A stretch of 64,000 nucleotides of DNA, from NCBI GenBank assembly GCA_024401495.1, contig JAKSKW010000003.1:1-64000 (forward strand). Reading direction: 5' to 3'. The stretch comes from Paludibacteraceae bacterium (GTDB lineage: Bacteria; Bacteroidota; Bacteroidia; Bacteroidales; Paludibacteraceae). This document shows positions 61,878-64,000 of this stretch, one piece after another; position 1 is the stretch's first letter; each line of letters starts with the position of its first letter. Under the pieces are notes generated by a model, which saw nothing but the letters and a program-made list of their open reading frames with translations, did no database searches and was not told the origin of the DNA. A program made the translations under genes and the position numbers.

Positions 61878-61943
61878 GATGGCATGTAGGGCCGTTTCTT
61901 ATCGAACCCTCTCATTCGCTCTGAGTCTCGCCCCTACACCATC
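61878..61943. repeat. Small element with inverted GATGG..GTAGGG ends
   Basis: Left end GATGGCATGTAGGGCCG (61878-61894) and right end CGCCCCTACACCATC (61929-61943) are imperfect inverted copies, enclosing about 34 bases. Like the other palindromes it has GTAGGG/CCCTAC-type ends and no coding content. Confidence 0.55.
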
Positions 61944-61954
61944 AAACGGAAGAA

Positions 61955-61979
61955 GACGTGGTTTTTGACAAGCCACGTC
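61955..61979. repeat. Hairpin GACGTGG...CCACGTC, left flank of the AAA_14 gene
   Basis: Arms GACGTGG and CCACGTC with a TTTTTGACAAG centre, followed by TTTTC. Its reverse complement matches 24 of 25 bases of the hairpin at 63518-63542 on the other side of the ATPase gene. It may end the ATPase transcript or the kinase transcript. Confidence 0.75.
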
Positions 61980-62008
61980 TTTTCTGTGTGTTATGGAGGA
62001 ACAGTTTT

Positions 62009-63346
62009 TCAAATAAATTGAGTCATATAAACAGGCAATAGAATGGTTTGTTCGTCTTTATTTAAGTCTTTTGTATAAATCAAATATCGTTTATCAATGA
62101 TATGTGAATATTTTTCACAAAATGCATCCAATGACGAATGGCTATTATATCCTGATGATTTAACCTCTATCGGATGTAATTTTGCTCCTCTAGAAAGTAA
62201 GAAGTCTATTTCATAGTTATGTGTTGAATCCTTTGCCCAAGTGTAATAAAATAGTTTGTTGCCTGATGCAGTCAACATTTGAGCAATTATATTCTCATAT
62301 ACGTAACCAAGATTCGCACTTAGTTTATCATTCAGCAATTTCTGATAGATGACATTCTCCGTGGTTTGCTTGTCCCAAAAAGCGAGTGTAACAAACAGAC
62401 CTGTATCCGCACAGAATATTTTATATTTCGAAATGTCTTTTGTCAGCGACATACCCACATTAGGGTCATTAGAATGGTAGGAGAACAATGTAGTCTTACT
62501 ATCTTCAAGATCTTTCAGCAATTCAAATAATTTTGCCTCATCGATATCACCAAGAATTGAGTAAGGTTTGAAGCGATTGCTTGTTTGACTTAATTGAGAT
62601 GGTATTTCCCTAAAAAGGGTAGACAAGCGACCTGATGGATCTAATTTTTGGAAATCATCAAGATATAGATTAATTATATTTCGCTTAGTATAATCAACTA
62701 GACTGAAATTATTTGTTTCAATATATGTATTGACAGCCTGAGGCATACCACCAATTAACATATAAAGACGAAAGTCTCTCATTCTATCCCTGTGTGCTTT
62801 ATCCAATGGCAATTTCTTGTCGTAGAACATTCGGAGCATTGATACAGAGGCCTCATCTCCAAGAGCCCATCTAAACTCTTCATAATCCATAGGATAAAGA
62901 GTGATTCGTTCTTCTTCACTAGGTATAGTGATATCCTTTGTGTGTTTTTTTATACTAATCAAAGACCCAGTCTCTATATAGTCATAACGGCCATCTTTTA
63001 CTAAGTACTTTATAGCCTGACGAGCCAAAGGACAATTCTGGACCTCATCAAAAATAATGACAGACTTACGTTCTCTTAGAACGACATTATAAAGGGATTG
63101 CAACTGAAGAAATAAATAATCTTTGTCCATCAAATTGCTAAACAAAGATTTCACATCGTTTGACGCTTCATTAAAATCAATCAGTATATATGAATCGTAT
63201 TCATTCTTAGCAAATTGTTCAACAAGCGTAGATTTACCTACACGTCTTGCACCTTCAACCATTATTGCGGTTTTCCCATTTTGAAGTCTCTTCCATTCTA
63301 GAAGATTATCATATAATTTTCGCTTAAATATACGTTCCATATTCAT
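62009..63346 (-). CDS. AAA_14/DUF4143-type ATPase
   Basis: A 445-residue protein. Walker A is GARRVGKST (about 32-40), followed by EQFAKNEYDSYILIDFNEA, Walker B SVIIFDEVQNCP, sensor segment YIETGSLISIKKHTKDI, and the C-terminal DUF4143 domain with the nuclease-like HNYEIDFLLSRGAKLHPIEVKSSGY (Asp ... Glu-x-Lys, the arrangement of PD-(D/E)xK folds). Such genes are frequent and often multi-copy in Bacteroidota; their role is unclear. It stands alone with three promoter-bearing 33-base repeats upstream and hairpins on both sides, so it looks like an independent cassette. Confidence 0.85.
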   Translation of the reverse strand: MNMERIFKRKLYDNLLEWKRLQNGKTAIMVEGARRVGKSTLVEQFAKNEYDSYILIDFNEASNDVKSLFSNLMDKDYLFLQLQSLYNVVLRERKSVIIFDEVQNCPLARQAIKYLVKDGRYDYIETGSLISIKKHTKDITIPSEEERITLYPMDYEEFRWALGDEASVSMLRMFYDKKLPLDKAHRDRMRDFRLYMLIGGMPQAVNTYIETNNFSLVDYTKRNIINLYLDDFQKLDPSGRLSTLFREIPSQLSQTSNRFKPYSILGDIDEAKLFELLKDLEDSKTTLFSYHSNDPNVGMSLTKDISKYKIFCADTGLFVTLAFWDKQTTENVIYQKLLNDKLSANLGYVYENIIAQMLTASGNKLFYYTWAKDSTHNYEIDFLLSRGAKLHPIEVKSSGYNSHSSLDAFCEKYSHIIDKRYLIYTKDLNKDEQTILLPVYMTQFI

Positions 63347-63408
63347 ACCGTTAAATGCAGCCGCTAAAGTAATAATTTTTCGTCAATTACGTATACTAAT
63401 CACTAAAA

Positions 63409-63497
63409 TATCCAAAAATACCGAATTGTTTTTAGCTAATTTATCCAAAAATACCGAATTGTTTTTAGCTAATTTATCCAAAAATACCGAATTGTTT
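63409..63497 (-). repeat. 33-base direct repeat, 2.7 copies, each with a -7 box
   Basis: The unit starts TATCCAAAAATACCGAATTG and continues TTTTTAGCTAATT, at 63409, 63442 and (shortened) 63475. On the minus strand each copy contains TATTTTTG (63413-63420, 63446-63453, 63479-63486), matching the -7 consensus and pointing at the ATPase gene. The exact 33-base spacing puts copies on nearly the same helix face. Confidence 0.88.
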
Positions 63498-63517
63498 GAG
63501 ATTTTTGCAAACTAGAA

Positions 63518-63542
63518 GACGTGGTTTGTCAAAAACCACGTC
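63518..63542. repeat. Hairpin GACGTGG...CCACGTC, right flank of the AAA_14 gene
   Basis: GACGTGGTTT, GTCAA centre, AAACCACGTC, followed by TTTTC. It is the near-exact inverted copy of 61955-61979 and lies about 1.56 kb away, across the ATPase gene and its repeats. Confidence 0.75.
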
Positions 63543-63565
63543 TTTTCTGATTTAAATTAATTCTA

Positions 63566-63573
63566 TAACTTTG
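63566..63573 (+). promoter_or_regulatory. -7 box TAACTTTG for the right-edge FISUMP gene
   Basis: TAACTTTG fits TAnnTTTG, with the ATG 56 bases downstream. Confidence 0.5.
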
Positions 63574-63628
63574 CAATACTTGTTGAGAGACTCTCATCAA
63601 GGCAAAAGGTCATTAAATTTTATATTTT

Positions 63629-64000
63629 ATGAAGGGATTTACAATGGCATCCTTAGCCATAGGATTATTGGCATCAGCCATGACATGTTCAGCTCAGTCG
63701 ATTGATGGAAAAATTGAGGAGCACGATTATGTAGACCTTGGTTTACCAAGTGGCATGAAATGGGCGACTTGCAACATTGGTGCGACAAAATCATCAGATT
63801 TAGGAGAATTCTACGCATGGGGAGAGAAAAAGCCTAGAAAGGTTTACGACATTGACAATCACAAGTGGGCCATCTACGATTTTGAGCGTAAAGTTGACAA
63901 ATACATCAAGTACAACAAAAAAGATGGTTTATGGACACTTGAACCTAAAGACGACGTTGCAAAAGCCAAATTTGGAAAATCTTGGTTTCTACCAACAAAA
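63629..64000 (+). CDS. FISUMP-domain surface protein (3' end outside window)
   Basis: The first 124 codons of a gene cut by the window edge. A signal peptide (MKGFTMASLAIGLLASAMTCSAQ) is followed at once by the FISUMP domain: EEHDYVDLGLPSGMKWATCNIGATKSSD, FYAWGEKKP, and the start of the later motif FGKSWFLPTK. Compared with the proteins at 243-1019 and 1636-2472 it lacks the coiled-coil and VDSITF segment, so it is a relative, not another copy of the cassette. Confidence 0.78.
   Translation, partial: MKGFTMASLAIGLLASAMTCSAQSIDGKIEEHDYVDLGLPSGMKWATCNIGATKSSDLGEFYAWGEKKPRKVYDIDNHKWAIYDFERKVDKYIKYNKKDGLWTLEPKDDVAKAKFGKSWFLPTK

Noticed and set aside
62009..63346. AAA_14 ATPase as a transposase or insertion sequence
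   Set aside because: The protein has Walker motifs and a DUF4143 domain, not a DDE or HUH transposase; the flanking hairpins show no evident target duplication.
63409..63497. Possible CRISPR array
   Set aside because: The 33-base units are directly adjacent with no spacers, only 2.7 copies exist and no cas genes are near.

Overview
The window looks like a chromosome segment of an anaerobic, polysaccharide-using member of the Bacteroidota (Bacteroidales). Supporting signs are Bacteroidota-type -7 promoter boxes (TAnnTTTG), type IX secretion sorting tails, FISUMP and GLUG surface proteins, a T6SS-iii-like VgrG with a DUF4280 spike protein, a GH9 cellulase, a surface glycan-binding lipoprotein, and a pta-ackA acetate pathway. 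No tRNA, rRNA, CRISPR array or insertion sequence was recognised.

Layout. 1-2.9 kb: a tandem array of two-gene cassettes (a short T9SS-tail protein plus a FISUMP protein, minus strand), with a third copy cut by the left edge. 2.9-3.6 kb: gene-free, packed with simple repeats and palindromes. 3.6-7.7 kb: a three-gene minus-strand operon encoding a CHASE2 membrane sensor, a secreted WG-repeat caspase-like protease and a secreted FecR-like/DUF4384 protein. 7.9-8.9 kb: an AbiF-type HEPN abortive-infection gene with a probable small pseudoknotted RNA in front of it. 8.9-15 kb: GH9 cellulase, MscS-type channel and a DUF4421 outer-membrane protein. 16.6-21.2 kb: a TolC-MacA-MacB-like tripartite efflux operon. 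21.4-32.1 kb: a long minus-strand run from glnS through two sister lipoproteins, a cation/proton antiporter, an acyltransferase, ruvB, an RluA-type pseudouridine synthase, a degenerate arginase-fold protein and a membrane protein. 32.3-35.3 kb: purE, pta, ackA. 35.3-41.1 kb: an LRR protein, a remnant of a type IIG restriction enzyme and a giant charged repeat protein.

41.4-47.5 kb is a type VI secretion cargo island: vgrG, a putative adaptor, a metzincin-type protease effector, a lipoprotein that may be its immunity protein, and a DUF4280 PAAR-like tip. Base composition shifts to AT-rich inside vgrG at a glycine linker, as expected if the spike end and cargo were swapped as a module. 47.6-61.8 kb holds a His/Cys-rich lipoprotein, a glycerate-kinase-like enzyme, a glycosyltransferase, a glycan-binding lipoprotein, a DUF2157 pair, a GDPD-like/GLUG pair, a YeiH transporter, a SAP/DUF6434 protein, a TPR protein and a TGS-uridine kinase. 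62.0-63.5 kb is an AAA_14/DUF4143 ATPase with 33-bp promoter-bearing repeats upstream and near-identical hairpins in inverted orientation on both sides. Another FISUMP gene runs off the right end.

A recurring theme is a family of intergenic palindromes whose outer GTAGAGAC/GTCTCTAC ends are kept while the inner stem changes and stays self-complementary; several act as probable terminators. The strongest candidates for a little-described system are the CHASE2/caspase/DUF4384 operon, the T6SS metalloprotease island and the AbiF-RNA locus. All family calls come from reading the translations by eye; no database search was run.
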